Positions 23,944 to 33,795 of a DNA stretch of 42,058 nucleotides are shown here, in pieces. This DNA is from JAABTH01 sp964390725 (GTDB lineage Bacteria > Bacillota > Dethiobacteria > DTU022): NCBI GenBank assembly GCA_964390725.1, contig CAYMIW010000026.1, positions 1-42,058 on the forward strand, read 5' to 3'. Within the stretch, counting starts at the first letter, position 1. Every line of letters begins with the position of its first letter. The notes below the pieces were generated by a model. The model worked only from the letters and a program-made list of their open reading frames with translations. It was not told where the DNA came from and searched no databases. The position numbers and the translations under genes are program-made.

Positions 23944-24297
23944 TCAGAGCCCCCCTATTTGTTTTCTTTCTTTTGATACACCAATTAAAGCTACAATCCC
24001 ACCTATTATGGAAAGAATCATAAATATGGCTACTAAAGTTCCACCGGCTACAACGGTAATTAAAGACAAAACTATAACTGCGATAGGCGGAAATTTTGAT
24101 TTTCCGAAAATGCTAACAATAGCAAAAACCAAAATTGCAAAGGTAAGGAAAATACCTGCCCAACCTAAACCAATTACTGTTTCAGCACCTTCACCTCCAA
24201 AAGCCCCTCCCAAGCCGCCAATACCCAAAGTGACGAATGCAGCAATAACTCCAAACAACGCTGCAATGGAAGATATAATACCACCAGCAGCTTTCAT
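23944..24297 (-). CDS. Four-helix small membrane protein (117 aa)
   Basis: Start ATG 24297 has AAGGAGG directly upstream, so an upstream-extended frame (to 24381) was rejected. The product is four hydrophobic helices joined by short Gly-rich loops (GIGGLGGAFGGEG) and ends in a basic tail, like DUF4064-type membrane proteins often found beside DUF4352 lipoproteins. The start overlaps the stop of the upstream membrane-protein gene by 1 base. Function is unknown. Confidence 0.75.
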   Translation of the reverse strand: MKAAGGIISSIAALFGVIAAFVTLGIGGLGGAFGGEGAETVIGLGWAGIFLTFAILVFAIVSIFGKSKFPPIAVIVLSLITVVAGGTLVAIFMILSIIGGIVALIGVSKERKQIGGL

Positions 24298-24788
24298 TAA
24301 GATGACCTCCTTTTTATTCTCATAGCTAAAATAATTCCAAAGATAACTCCAGTAAAACAAAAAAACAGATCCTGATGACAAAAAGTGCCAGAGATCACCT
24401 TCATAAATTGTAAGGTTTCATATCCAAAACAAATTATTGGTATGGTCGCATACCAAAAATATTTTAATACTGTTTTTTGGCTTACCCATACATATGTAAT
24501 AAGAAGTGTATAAGAAAATGCCCAAAGTCCATTTGGCAGAGAAAATAAAACCCATTGGGGAACAATATATTGCATACCCTCAGAATAAGCCCTAATTTTT
24601 TCAACTAAAAAACCAAGCCCAGCCATATCAATTAAATGAAATATTCTTATTGTGGTAGGACGCCATAGTAAATATATAGAGCCCCCTATAATTAACGCAG
24701 TAAAGGCAAGTAGATAAACCATTTTTTTTGCACAAGTAAAGTTTCTGATGTCACGGCTGTATGTGTTATTGCAATCTTCTAATATCAT
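24297..24788 (-). CDS. Hypothetical multi-spanning membrane protein
   Basis: About 163 aa from ATG 24788, chosen because GGAG lies 7 bases ahead of it; a longer frame from 24830 has none. Four to five hydrophobic segments, with a short cytoplasmic N-terminus and a basic C-terminus (RIKRRSS). The overall shape recalls VanZ-like or small integral proteins but no motif is decisive. First gene of a three-gene translationally coupled set with the two following membrane proteins. Confidence 0.65.
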   Translation of the reverse strand: MILEDCNNTYSRDIRNFTCAKKMVYLLAFTALIIGGSIYLLWRPTTIRIFHLIDMAGLGFLVEKIRAYSEGMQYIVPQWVLFSLPNGLWAFSYTLLITYVWVSQKTVLKYFWYATIPIICFGYETLQFMKVISGTFCHQDLFFCFTGVIFGIILAMRIKRRSS

Positions 24789-24830
24789 AATAAGCTCCAT
24801 AAGCAAACTCAAATGCAGTTTGATTTTCAA

Positions 24831-25273
24831 TTAATTCTCCAGACTTTATTAAAGCTCCTGCAACTTAAGCTTATTTTTATTATACAATTGTAAATTTTCT
24901 TGTATTTAATAGCTATCATTTAAGCATTTAACCGTAGTTATTGCAACCATAAATCCCAAAGCAATCCCCCTTAAAACCTTTCACCTCACACACAAATATA
25001 AGGCCCGGCAAGTAATTTCTTGTAATTTTTATCTGCCAACCGGGCATAAATTATGGTAGCGCTAATTCTGCTGGTAGTCATTAATCTATATAATAATTAA
25101 GCCCTCCGCCTAACAGCGAAAGGTCAAAACCAATATAACCAGTTTCCTCTAAACTTTTGAAAGCTTAATAAAAAACAGCCCACCATAAAGGCAGGCTGTT
25201 AATATCGGCTTGGTAGGGTTCCCCCAAGGAAGGGAAGCCATCACATATCCTTAAAATGGAACATCTGTTTCAT
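24831..25273. other. Non-coding stretch, AT-rich
   Basis: About 440 bases without a supportable gene. It holds an imperfect GCCCGG/CCGGGC pair near 25004-25046 with a long loop, and the terminator at 25174-25200. Nothing else is recognised. Confidence 0.5.
25168..25200 (-). terminator. Intrinsic terminator of the 87-aa gene
   Basis: On the minus strand AACAGCC (25200-25194) pairs with GGCTGTT (25180-25174), extended by T-G pairs inside, and runs into TTTTTT. It lies about 75 bases past the stop at 25275. Confidence 0.8.
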
Positions 25274-25274
25274 C

Positions 25275-25538
25275 TTATTCGCCTTCTTCGGATTCGACCT
25301 TGCACACAACTTGCCAATCCAAAGCAGGCGAACATTCTAATGTTATTAAATTGCTTTCAACTCGCATAAAGTTTGCACACATCATACCCATATCATAACA
25401 TTTGCCTGATAACGGGCAATTTTTGGTTCGATTAAGTGGGGCCATTGTTTTAATGCTGCCTACATTTATTTTTATGCCATGCTCTGACTTGCTATGATCT
25501 TTCGTATCCAAATCAACTGGCGCTGTTAAGGTTCGCAC
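25275..25538 (-). CDS. Small Cys-containing hypothetical protein (87 aa)
   Basis: GTG 25538 follows AGGAGGGGG, a strong ribosome binding site, and an intrinsic terminator follows the stop, so expression as its own unit is likely. The product has a Cys-rich middle (NCPLSGKCYDMGMMCANF) with a possible metal site and an acidic C-terminus. No family is recognised. Confidence 0.7.
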   Translation of the reverse strand: MRTLTAPVDLDTKDHSKSEHGIKINVGSIKTMAPLNRTKNCPLSGKCYDMGMMCANFMRVESNLITLECSPALDWQVVCKVESEEGE

Positions 25539-25746
25539 AGTTTTCCCCCTCCTATATATAAGGTGGATTTAGTCTTACTTAGATTACCCAACATTAATTC
25601 CCTGCCTAAACCCAAAATCCAGAAGAGCAAAAGATTAACACGGTTATGCGCTCATCCTCCCCAATCCTGCTGGGCCCAAGTAGATAAGGGAAGGCAATCA
25701 CCCACGGCACCTTGCCTGCTTGGCTTAGAGGCCAACATTTATGGCC

Positions 25747-25932
25747 TTACTCGAAATGCTCCACCGGGTAATCCGTTTTTATAAGCTTAAGGCCAAAAAT
25801 TTCTTTTACTTTGCTGTCCATTGCCTCCATAACAGCCTTGCCTGGGTCATCAGGTGCGAAGCACAAGGGAATATTGGCTACCCTTCTGGGGCCACAAACG
25901 AAAACAGCCGTATATAACCACCTTGGAGCCAT
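25747..25932 (-). CDS. Possible small hypothetical protein (61 aa)
   Basis: 61 codons on the minus strand ending in TAA. Residues 12-60 read like a folded soluble segment (CGPRRVANIPLCFAPDDPG, then KVKEIFGLKLIKTDYP). No Shine-Dalgarno precedes ATG 25932, and an overlapping frame is also open upstream, so this may be the tail of a decayed longer gene. Confidence 0.35.
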   Translation of the reverse strand: MAPRWLYTAVFVCGPRRVANIPLCFAPDDPGKAVMEAMDSKVKEIFGLKLIKTDYPVEHFE

Positions 25933-26091
25933 TATGTGCAGGCAACCGTCCCATTCGGCCCATCAGTTTTATTAAAAATGCAAATAAACACCAGTTTGTC
26001 GCTAAATGGACACATATATGTCACCCCACCCTGCTAAGATAACCATACAGAGCATTTACATCTGAGAATTTAAGAAGGGAGGTGACCGGCA

Positions 26092-26415
26092 GTGATTAAA
26101 CCCTGCCCCCACTGCCAGAAAGATTTAATAAGCATCTATGGCATAACCAACTGCACTGCTAACGACCAGAATATGTTCCTCGACCTGCGCCGCTGCTCTG
26201 CCTGCAACAAGCGGTTCCTCTATATCAGCACCTACAGCGGAAGCGGGCATAGCTGCATCTGCCATGAAACCTACCTCACTCTGCAGCCCGAAGATGCAAA
26301 AATGCTCATCCGGGCTTTCTACCAGTGCGACTCGCCCATGAACAGATATTGCCGCTGCCCGGCTCACAGCACGGCCGAGCAGTTTATCGAAGGCCAACTT
26401 ACTAAGAATAAATGA
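26092..26415 (+). CDS. Cysteine-rich zinc-ribbon-like protein (107 aa)
   Basis: GTG 26092 follows GGGAGGTGA. N-terminal CPHCQKDL and the CSACNKRF pair form a zinc ribbon; further Cys and His (GHSCICH, CRCPAH) suggest a second metal site. Such small ribbons bind nucleic acid or act as subunits; no partner is identifiable. It is the first rightward gene before the defence island. Confidence 0.75.
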   Translation: MIKPCPHCQKDLISIYGITNCTANDQNMFLDLRRCSACNKRFLYISTYSGSGHSCICHETYLTLQPEDAKMLIRAFYQCDSPMNRYCRCPAHSTAEQFIEGQLTKNK

Positions 26416-26552
26416 AAAAACTCTGCCAGCAAATGAAGGGTTCAAAGTATAAACATAGAATTGTATAGATAAATATATAAATTCAGCCGAAAAGCTGCAC
26501 CATAAATTTTCAAGTATAGTTTTAATCAGAAAGTGGGTTAACCACTTCTCTT

Positions 26553-27467
26553 ATGAAACCGGAAAAGCTAAAACGAACAATTGCTAACTTGAAGATATGG
26601 CAGCGAGGCGGGCAAAGAGCCCCTCACAAACCGCTGCTAATTCTTTATGCGCTGGGCCGCCTCACCCGGGGCGAACCACGCTTAATGAGCTATGCCCGGG
26701 TTAAAGATGATCTAAAAGAGCTTCTATTTGAGTTTGGCCCGCAAAGAGCAACTTATGCTCCGGAGTATCCATTTATAAGGTTAACAAATGATGGGCTCTG
26801 GAACATCAGTGGGTTGGAAATCCTGAACACCAGGAAAGACTGGACCGAACGCGAACTCATCGAAAACCAGACTTCCGGCGGTTTTACAGAGCCGGTATAT
26901 CAACTATTTCAAAGTAATCCACCCCTGGTAGAAGAAGTAGCATCTTACATTCTAAAGCAAAACTTTCCCGATACCATTCACCAGGATATCCTCGACCAGG
27001 TCGGCCTTGATCTTGAAGTGTCGGAATATGAGGCCGATAAAGCTAAAAAACAAACCCGCAACCCTGATTTCCGTAACCGCGTTCTCAGCGCCTATGAATA
27101 TCGTTGCGCTGTCTGCGGTTTTAATGTGCGCCTGGGTCACACCCTGGTTGGCGTTGAAGCAGCCCACATCAAGTGGCACCAGGCCGGTGGGCCGGACCAT
27201 GAACAGAACGGTATCGCCCTCTGTTCTCTGCACCACAAACTCTTTGACCGCGGGGTATTTACTCTTAGCAATGAACTAATTTTCCAGGTGGCCGAAAATG
27301 CTCACGGTACTCATGGCATGGAAGAATGGTTAATGCGCTATCATGGGCAGGAGATAAGGAAGCCACTGCGGCTAGATTATTATCCCGAAGATGATTTTGT
27401 CGATTGGCACATGAGGGAAGTGTTCAGGGGGCCAGCGAGGTTTTATCAATCTGCACATGGAGAATAG
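26553..27467 (+). CDS. Sulfur-binding-domain/HNH restriction endonuclease (phosphorothioate-dependent, type IV)
   Basis: 304 aa. The N-terminal half resembles the sulfur-binding domain of ScoMcrA-like enzymes: LKIWQRGGQRAPHKPLLILY is nearly the family signature, followed by RATYAPEYPFIRL. The C-terminal half is an HNH nuclease with CAVCGF, VEAAHIKWH, NGIALCSLHHKLFD, so catalytic His residues are intact. Such proteins recognise and cut phosphorothioated DNA. No dnd modification genes are nearby, so self-DNA is probably unmodified. It sits directly upstream of the methyltransferase operon. Confidence 0.88.
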   Translation: MKPEKLKRTIANLKIWQRGGQRAPHKPLLILYALGRLTRGEPRLMSYARVKDDLKELLFEFGPQRATYAPEYPFIRLTNDGLWNISGLEILNTRKDWTERELIENQTSGGFTEPVYQLFQSNPPLVEEVASYILKQNFPDTIHQDILDQVGLDLEVSEYEADKAKKQTRNPDFRNRVLSAYEYRCAVCGFNVRLGHTLVGVEAAHIKWHQAGGPDHEQNGIALCSLHHKLFDRGVFTLSNELIFQVAENAHGTHGMEEWLMRYHGQEIRKPLRLDYYPEDDFVDWHMREVFRGPARFYQSAHGE

Positions 27468-27615
27468 ATATTTATTAGAAAATATTATTAGTAATGCAAT
27501 TATTAACATATTCTTAAAATGACTAAAGCATTGGACTTAGTATCATATGCTATGTTTGGAAATTAATTGATATTATAATCTGTTTTTATTATTGGCTTAA
27601 TTTAGGAGATGAGAC

Positions 27616-28989
27616 ATGAAAAACAAGCAATATGAAGTACTTGACTTATTCGCAGGTGCAGGTGGTTTTTCTTATGGGTTGAAATCTTTTAAGGTCAAAG
27701 AGTTTAATCCATTTATTATCTCCGGTGCTGTGGAAATAGATGCAGATGCAGCGGAAACCTTTATATCATCCCTGATTCGTGATGGCATGAATCCTGTAAA
27801 AGCAAAAAAAATTGTTATTACAGATGATATAACAAAAAAAGAAACCAAAGAAAAACTGTATAAAGTATGTCCAAAAGCAGATGTTATTATAGGTGGGCCA
27901 CCTTGTCAGTCTTTTTCATTAATTGGGCCACGATCGGGTGATATTGAAAGAAAAAACCGGTTTGCTAATGATCACAGGGATAATCTTTTTATTGACTATA
28001 TTGAAATTGTTAATCATTATAAGCCTAAGATTTTTGTTTTTGAAAATGTTAAGGGTATTTCTTCAAAAAGAAATGGTGATAATTATAAATATGTTGATTT
28101 GATAAAAGATAAATTTGAAAGAATTGGGTATAAACTGGATTTAGAAAACCAGCGTAAAAAATATCTACTATTAAACTCTGCTGAATTTGGAGTTCCACAA
28201 TTTAGGGAGCGTTTTTTCATTTTTGGAAATAGCCTCGGCATTGATAACTTTATTCCCCATAAAACCCATTGTGTAGCAGATCAGGCAGAAATATTGGGGC
28301 TAAAACCTTTTGTAAGCGTAAGAGCAGCTATTGGAGATTTACCATTTGTTTTACCAAAGATTACTTATACAAGACACAAGAATATTAGCTCGCATTTAAG
28401 CGATGAGCAGTGGCGAAAGTATATTATTTTAGAAAATGAAAAACGCAATAATGGAGAAGATCCGATAAAATATCATTGGAATGCATTTGATAAAAATTAT
28501 CAAAACCGTTCTGATACAGATAAACAATTTTTGGATTTTATTAAACCCAAGCATCGGGATACTCTGTTAACCGGGCATACGGCTAGAAGTCATCAGCTGT
28601 CTGACATAAAATTGTTTGAGGGAATCCCCGAAGGGTGCTCATCAGCGCACCTTATTGAAAGTGAAGATCCGGAGTTAATTAAACTTGCCGATCTCATCAA
28701 ATATAAGATGGACAGCTTCAGAGATAAATATAAAAAAATGGCCTGGGACAAACCTTCATTAACAGTGTTCGCGCACCTTCATAAAGATGGAAATCGCTTC
28801 ATACATCCTGATAGTAGGCAAGCCAGAACAATAACAGTTCGAGAAGCTGCAAGGCTCCAATCTTTCCCTGATGATTTTGAGTTTAAGGCCAAGGGGAATA
28901 TTCGCTTTAAGCATATTGGTAATGCGGTTCCGCCAATACTGGGGTTGGCTATTGCAAAAGCAGTTTATAATTCACTCAAAAATTATTAG
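27616..28989 (+). CDS. dcm: C5-cytosine DNA methyltransferase (Dcm/HpaII type)
   Basis: 457 aa. Motif I DLFAGAGGFSYGL near residue 6, motif IV GGPPCQSFS with catalytic Cys97, motif VI FVFENVKG, motif VIII QFRERFFIFG, and motif X IGNAVPPILG are all present, with a target-recognition region between about 230 and 340. GGAG precedes ATG 27616. Very AT-rich relative to the genes left of it. It starts the operon and probably protects host DNA against the downstream effector proteins. The specificity cannot be read off. Confidence 0.95.
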   Translation: MKNKQYEVLDLFAGAGGFSYGLKSFKVKEFNPFIISGAVEIDADAAETFISSLIRDGMNPVKAKKIVITDDITKKETKEKLYKVCPKADVIIGGPPCQSFSLIGPRSGDIERKNRFANDHRDNLFIDYIEIVNHYKPKIFVFENVKGISSKRNGDNYKYVDLIKDKFERIGYKLDLENQRKKYLLLNSAEFGVPQFRERFFIFGNSLGIDNFIPHKTHCVADQAEILGLKPFVSVRAAIGDLPFVLPKITYTRHKNISSHLSDEQWRKYIILENEKRNNGEDPIKYHWNAFDKNYQNRSDTDKQFLDFIKPKHRDTLLTGHTARSHQLSDIKLFEGIPEGCSSAHLIESEDPELIKLADLIKYKMDSFRDKYKKMAWDKPSLTVFAHLHKDGNRFIHPDSRQARTITVREAARLQSFPDDFEFKAKGNIRFKHIGNAVPPILGLAIAKAVYNSLKNY

Positions 28990-29013
28990 TAAATTTTTAA
29001 TCAGGAGGCCATT

Positions 29014-29415
29014 ATGGACATAAAAACACCCGAAGAGAGAAGCAAAAATATGGCTGCTATCAGATGTCGTGATACAAAACCGGAACTTTTATTACGGAAG
29101 GCTCTTTTCAGGAGTGGGCTGCGATACAGGATAAATAGCAAATTGCCAGGTAAGCCCGATATTGTATTTCCCGGCAAGAAACTGGCTGTGTTTGTTGATG
29201 GTTGTTTTTGGCACTGTTGTCCGAAATGTTTTAAACAACCTGTTTGCAATTCTGAGTTTTGGAAACAAAAAATATCTACAAATAAGGGAAGGGATAATGA
29301 AGTAAACCAGATTCTTACTACTCAGGGATGGAGGGTCATACGTTTCTGGGAGCACGAGATTTATCAGAGTTTAGACGAAATAGTCCATATAATAAACAAA
29401 ATAGTTATAAACTGA
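29014..29415 (+). CDS. vsr: Vsr-type DNA mismatch endonuclease
   Basis: 133 aa with the Vsr fold: MAAIRCRDTKPELLLRKALF, PDIVFPGKKLAVFVDGCFWH (metal-binding Asp) and VIRFWEHEI. CAGGAGG precedes ATG 29014, 24 bases after the methyltransferase stop. Vsr nicks T:G mismatches created by deamination of 5-methylcytosine, so it fits the methyltransferase next door; in some defence systems it also serves as an effector nuclease. Confidence 0.95.
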   Translation: MDIKTPEERSKNMAAIRCRDTKPELLLRKALFRSGLRYRINSKLPGKPDIVFPGKKLAVFVDGCFWHCCPKCFKQPVCNSEFWKQKISTNKGRDNEVNQILTTQGWRVIRFWEHEIYQSLDEIVHIINKIVIN

Positions 29416-29482
29416 GGCTCGCGTCTTTGCGAATATGATTTAAATTTTAGTAACAAGTAATTTCCTGTAATGGAGGGGTTGG

Positions 29483-30976
29483 ATGAGTAGATATGAAGAA
29501 CTGCCACCGAAGGCCGGTGCCATGATAGCTTCGCTAAGAGCTATAGGTTATGACTTGGCCATGTCTATTGCCGATCTAATTGATAACAGTATATATGCAA
29601 AGGCTAAATATATTTGGATCAAATATCATTGGGAAGGTGCTCACTCATGGATTTATATTCTTGACGATGGGCATGGTATGAATGAGGCCCGTTTAAAAGA
29701 GGCGATGAGGTTGGGAAGTCAGAGCCCACTTGAGGAAAGAGATCCGAAGGATTTAGGTCGGTTTGGATTAGGATTGAAGACTGCATCATTTTCTCAATGT
29801 AGAGTGTTGACGGTTTATACTAAAACGCCTGATAGCGATACTGCACTGAGATGCTGGGATCTTGATCATGTCGAAAAAACCCATAAATGGGAATTGGATA
29901 CAGTGCCGCCAGCTTATGCCGAGTCTATTCTTACTGAAATAGATAGCATGTCTCATGGTACAATGGTTTTATGGCAAAAACTTGACAGGGTTGTTGAGTC
30001 TGCTGATCCCGACGATAAAAAAGCCAGACAGGATTTTTATAACAATTTTTTTACAGTCCAAAAATATCTGGAGATGGTTTTTCACAGGTACCTTTCTGCA
30101 CCGACGAATCTTAAAATCAAGCTGGGCACCATGGACCTGAAACCATGGGATCCTTATTTGAAGAACAATTCATATACTCAGGAATTGGCAAATGAGAAGG
30201 TTGCAAGTGGAATGGTAAACATAAACCCTTTTATTCTGCCCCATGTGTCGCACAGAACAGAAAAAGAAAGCAATGACGGTGCGGGGCCAAAAGGTTGGAA
30301 TGCCCAACAGGGGTTTTATCTTTACCGGAACAGGAGAATGATTGTTCCGGGGGGCTATTTTAATCTTGATTTAGTTCCTGAGGAGCATTATAAATTAGCT
30401 AGAATAATGGTTGATATTGGTAACAATAAAGATCATGAATGGGGAATTGATGTCAGAAAGGCTACAGCAAAACCACCTGATAAGCTTAAGCCTGAATTGA
30501 TTAGAGTCGCCAGAGCAACCCGCAAGGCAGCTGTTGAGATTTATCGGGCAAGAGCCGGAAAACCCAGAAATGCCGGACAAAAAAGCCATAATGATGTCTG
30601 GAAGAGATTACGCATAGGAGATAAAGTTGTTTACAGGATTAACAGGAATAATGCGGTGATTAAAGTAATTTTAAAAGAGCTTCCATCTTCAGATTCTTGG
30701 GTTAAAAAGTTGTTTCATGTTATTGAAACAACAGTGCCGCATACTCTAATTATAATTGACAATAATGAAATTGAAGATTGCCATGTTGATCTTCCTCCGG
30801 AAACGATTGAACCATCGGAAGCATTAATTGAATTATGTGTTGATTTTTATGAAAATCATCGAAGAAATGGCAGAAATCATGAAATTGCCATGGATATTAC
30901 ACTTGCGACAGAACCATTCAACAACCACCCTGCTTACATGGCTGCGTTGGAAAATATGAAGGGCAGGGAGGGATGA
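29483..30976 (+). CDS. MORC/MutL-like GHKL ATPase
   Basis: 497 aa. GHKL ATP-binding motifs in order: N-box ADLIDNSI near residue 31, DDGHGM near 60, and GRFGLGLKTAS near 94. The usual N-box Glu is Asp here (A-D-L-I-D-N). The rest resembles the transducer domain of MutL-type proteins, with a C-terminal acidic tail. It would dimerise on ATP and relay to nuclease partners. It overlaps the Z1 helicase gene by 4 bases. Confidence 0.9.
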   Translation: MSRYEELPPKAGAMIASLRAIGYDLAMSIADLIDNSIYAKAKYIWIKYHWEGAHSWIYILDDGHGMNEARLKEAMRLGSQSPLEERDPKDLGRFGLGLKTASFSQCRVLTVYTKTPDSDTALRCWDLDHVEKTHKWELDTVPPAYAESILTEIDSMSHGTMVLWQKLDRVVESADPDDKKARQDFYNNFFTVQKYLEMVFHRYLSAPTNLKIKLGTMDLKPWDPYLKNNSYTQELANEKVASGMVNINPFILPHVSHRTEKESNDGAGPKGWNAQQGFYLYRNRRMIVPGGYFNLDLVPEEHYKLARIMVDIGNNKDHEWGIDVRKATAKPPDKLKPELIRVARATRKAAVEIYRARAGKPRNAGQKSHNDVWKRLRIGDKVVYRINRNNAVIKVILKELPSSDSWVKKLFHVIETTVPHTLIIIDNNEIEDCHVDLPPETIEPSEALIELCVDFYENHRRNGRNHEIAMDITLATEPFNNHPAYMAALENMKGREG

Positions 30977-33795
30977 TTATGGATCCAATTTACGATACCA
31001 TTATTAAAATATCTCACACCTATTTCGACAGAGAGGTTGTCAGTCCAAAGGGAATCAGTGGTTTTATAAACAAAACAAGATTAATGTTTCCGGAAACAGA
31101 GATAGATGAAGACTGGTTGTTCCGAAAATTGGAAAGCATACATGATGTGGTTATAGGAGTGCCTGATTTTATCGACAGTGAAACCGATCATGTAGAGTGG
31201 TTTAATCCATCGGCTAATACCCCGATACACAGAGAATTTGAATGGCATTTCTGGGATCATTTTAAGCAGTATATGATTACAAAAAAAGGATGGCCAAGTA
31301 TTATTATTAACAGTATAGATAACCTTTCGAGTGAGATCCTTTCAAGGTTGGAAGATCCATGCCGCGAAGGGGTTTGGGACAGAAGGGGCATGGTAATGGG
31401 GAGCGTTCAGTCCGGTAAAACTGCTAACTACTCAGCCCTTATCACAAAAGCAGCAGATGCCGGTTATAAGTTGTTTTTAGTGTTGGCAGGAGTCCATAAC
31501 AGTTTGCGCAGTCAGACTCAAACTAGGCTTAATGATGAATTTCTGGGTTATGATATAGAACGTGTTCAACAGCTGACCGGAGCAGAACAGGCTATTGGTG
31601 TAAGGGCATTGTTCAAGGATCATAAACCTGTGTATTCACTGACTAGTAGCGCTGAGAAGGGCGATTTTCAGAAAAGTATTGCCAGTCGAAGTGGAATACC
31701 GCTGTCTAAAGATGGTCCGCCGATTATTTTGGTAATCAAGAAAAACGTTACAATCTTAAGAAACCTGAAAAACTGGGTTCCATCTATCGTTGGTGAAATA
31801 GGCCCTGATGGTCTTGTACATATACCTGATATACCTGTGATGGTTATAGATGATGAATGTGATTATGCCTCAATAAACACTACGTGGCCGGAACGTGATG
31901 AAGAAGGCAGGATTGTTGAAGAATGGAACCCAACTTCAACAAACAGACTGATAAGAGAACTTCTGAGAATATTTGATAAGAGTGCTTATATTGGTTATAC
32001 AGCCACACCTTATGCGAATATTTTTATTCACAGGGATGAGGAAACCCATCCAATCTATGGCGAGGATTTATTTCCACGTAGTTTTATAATCAGTCTTCCT
32101 GTTCCAAGTAATTATCTGGGCCCGGAAAGAGTTTTCGGTTTCGACAGTGATCCCGATCGTGATATAGATTCTGCAGATCCTCTACCACTTATTCGTGTTG
32201 TAAGTGATCATGAAGACATTATTCCTGATAAGCATAAAAAAAGTTTAAATATTACAAGTATGCCAGACAGCATGAAGTATGCAATGAAAAGTTTCCTTTT
32301 AAGTTGTGCCGCCCGTTCTTTGCGGCAGGAAGGCACACCCCACAACTCGATGCTGATTCATGTAACAAGGTTTACAAATGTACAGGACCTTCTGCATGAC
32401 TTATTAACAGAAGAACTTCGTGACTTAATGTCGAGAATAATGAGTGGAGAGGCATTAGATGATTTCAGGGACATCTGGGAAACTGACTTTGATGTAACCA
32501 CAAAAAGTATGGCAAACAATATGGCTCCTTTTATAGATGCATCAACACATTCATGGGTTGAGATAGAAAGAGTTTTGGCTGAAACAACACGTCATGTACA
32601 AGTAAAAAAAATCAACGGAACCTCCAGGGATTACCTTGATTACAGAGAAGCAGAATTACATGCTTCTGCCAGAGTAAAATCGGGCGAGGAAGTTTCTTGG
32701 CAGGAACAGGGCCTCAGTACAATCGTGATTGGCGGAGATAAGCTTTCGCGCGGGCTTACATTAGAAGGATTATCAGTAAGTTATTACCTCAGAGCTACTA
32801 AAATGTACGATACATTAATGCAAATGGGCAGATGGTTTGGTTATCGTGACGGGTATAGTGATTTGTGCCGTATTTATACAACAGAGGAACTATTATCATG
32901 GTATCGTCATATTGCAGCAGCCACTCAGGAATTACGGGAAGAAATCAATTATATGAGTAGTATTAAAAAGACCCCCGAAGAATTTGGTTTAAAAGTACGT
33001 AGCCATCCGGGAAGATTGGTGGTTACATCTGCCGGGAAACGAAGAAATTCAGAACGCATTTTACTTTCTTATGAAGGGCAAATACCGGAAACCATCAATT
33101 ATGACAGACATTATACGACAAACAATTACAATGCTTTGGAAAGAATGATAAGAGAAATAAAGCAAACAAATGGTGTTGAACACCAGCAAAAACCAGCTGG
33201 GCAGCTATGGTTTAAGGTAACACCGGCAGTTGTAATAAACTTTTTAATCAGTTATCGGCAGAGAGAAGAAGCAATGAGAACAGTTAAAGCTTCTGTCATA
33301 GCTAAGTATATTGAAAAGCAAAATAATAACGGAGAACTTACAGACTGGTGTGTCGCACTGATATCTAAAACAGATGCTGAGGAAACCATTGCTGTTAATG
33401 ATTACCATATAGGTTGTGTTAAAAGAAAGCCTTTCCCGGCCGGTTCCCTAAGTGGATCATCTGTAACCATTAAAAGGCTGGTAAACCCGAGCGACGAAGC
33501 TTTAGATCTTTCCGAAAAGGAAATTGAAAAAGCAAGGGAATATGACAGAAGTCAGGGCTATGCAAAAAGCGGTGATTTCAGACCTTCAGGCACCACTATC
33601 AGACGTTATATCCGACCTAAAGAGAGGGGCCTACTTCTGATATATTTGCCACTTGGTGAAGATTCAAATGGAAATAAATATGGTGGACAGGAGGACCCTG
33701 TGGTAGGCTTTGCTGTTAGTTTTCCCGGCAGCAGCACTGCAAAACCCATAGAATACTTAGTAAATACTGTATATGCCGAAGAGGATATGGGGTGA
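30973..33795 (+). CDS. Z1-domain superfamily II helicase/ATPase
   Basis: 940 aa. Walker A MGSVQSGKTANYSALI near residue 140 and Walker B VIDDECDYASI near 290 mark the Z1 domain family. TAYIGYTATPYANI near 335 and GGDKLSRGLTLEGLSVSYY with MQMGRWFGYRDGY are further helicase motifs including the arginine finger region. ATG 30973 overlaps the ATPase stop; a second ATG at 30979 is better spaced from AGGGAGGG and may be the true start. Z1 proteins are found with MORC-like ATPases in restriction-type islands. Confidence 0.92.
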   Translation: MIMDPIYDTIIKISHTYFDREVVSPKGISGFINKTRLMFPETEIDEDWLFRKLESIHDVVIGVPDFIDSETDHVEWFNPSANTPIHREFEWHFWDHFKQYMITKKGWPSIIINSIDNLSSEILSRLEDPCREGVWDRRGMVMGSVQSGKTANYSALITKAADAGYKLFLVLAGVHNSLRSQTQTRLNDEFLGYDIERVQQLTGAEQAIGVRALFKDHKPVYSLTSSAEKGDFQKSIASRSGIPLSKDGPPIILVIKKNVTILRNLKNWVPSIVGEIGPDGLVHIPDIPVMVIDDECDYASINTTWPERDEEGRIVEEWNPTSTNRLIRELLRIFDKSAYIGYTATPYANIFIHRDEETHPIYGEDLFPRSFIISLPVPSNYLGPERVFGFDSDPDRDIDSADPLPLIRVVSDHEDIIPDKHKKSLNITSMPDSMKYAMKSFLLSCAARSLRQEGTPHNSMLIHVTRFTNVQDLLHDLLTEELRDLMSRIMSGEALDDFRDIWETDFDVTTKSMANNMAPFIDASTHSWVEIERVLAETTRHVQVKKINGTSRDYLDYREAELHASARVKSGEEVSWQEQGLSTIVIGGDKLSRGLTLEGLSVSYYLRATKMYDTLMQMGRWFGYRDGYSDLCRIYTTEELLSWYRHIAAATQELREEINYMSSIKKTPEEFGLKVRSHPGRLVVTSAGKRRNSERILLSYEGQIPETINYDRHYTTNNYNALERMIREIKQTNGVEHQQKPAGQLWFKVTPAVVINFLISYRQREEAMRTVKASVIAKYIEKQNNNGELTDWCVALISKTDAEETIAVNDYHIGCVKRKPFPAGSLSGSSVTIKRLVNPSDEALDLSEKEIEKAREYDRSQGYAKSGDFRPSGTTIRRYIRPKERGLLLIYLPLGEDSNGNKYGGQEDPVVGFAVSFPGSSTAKPIEYLVNTVYAEEDMG

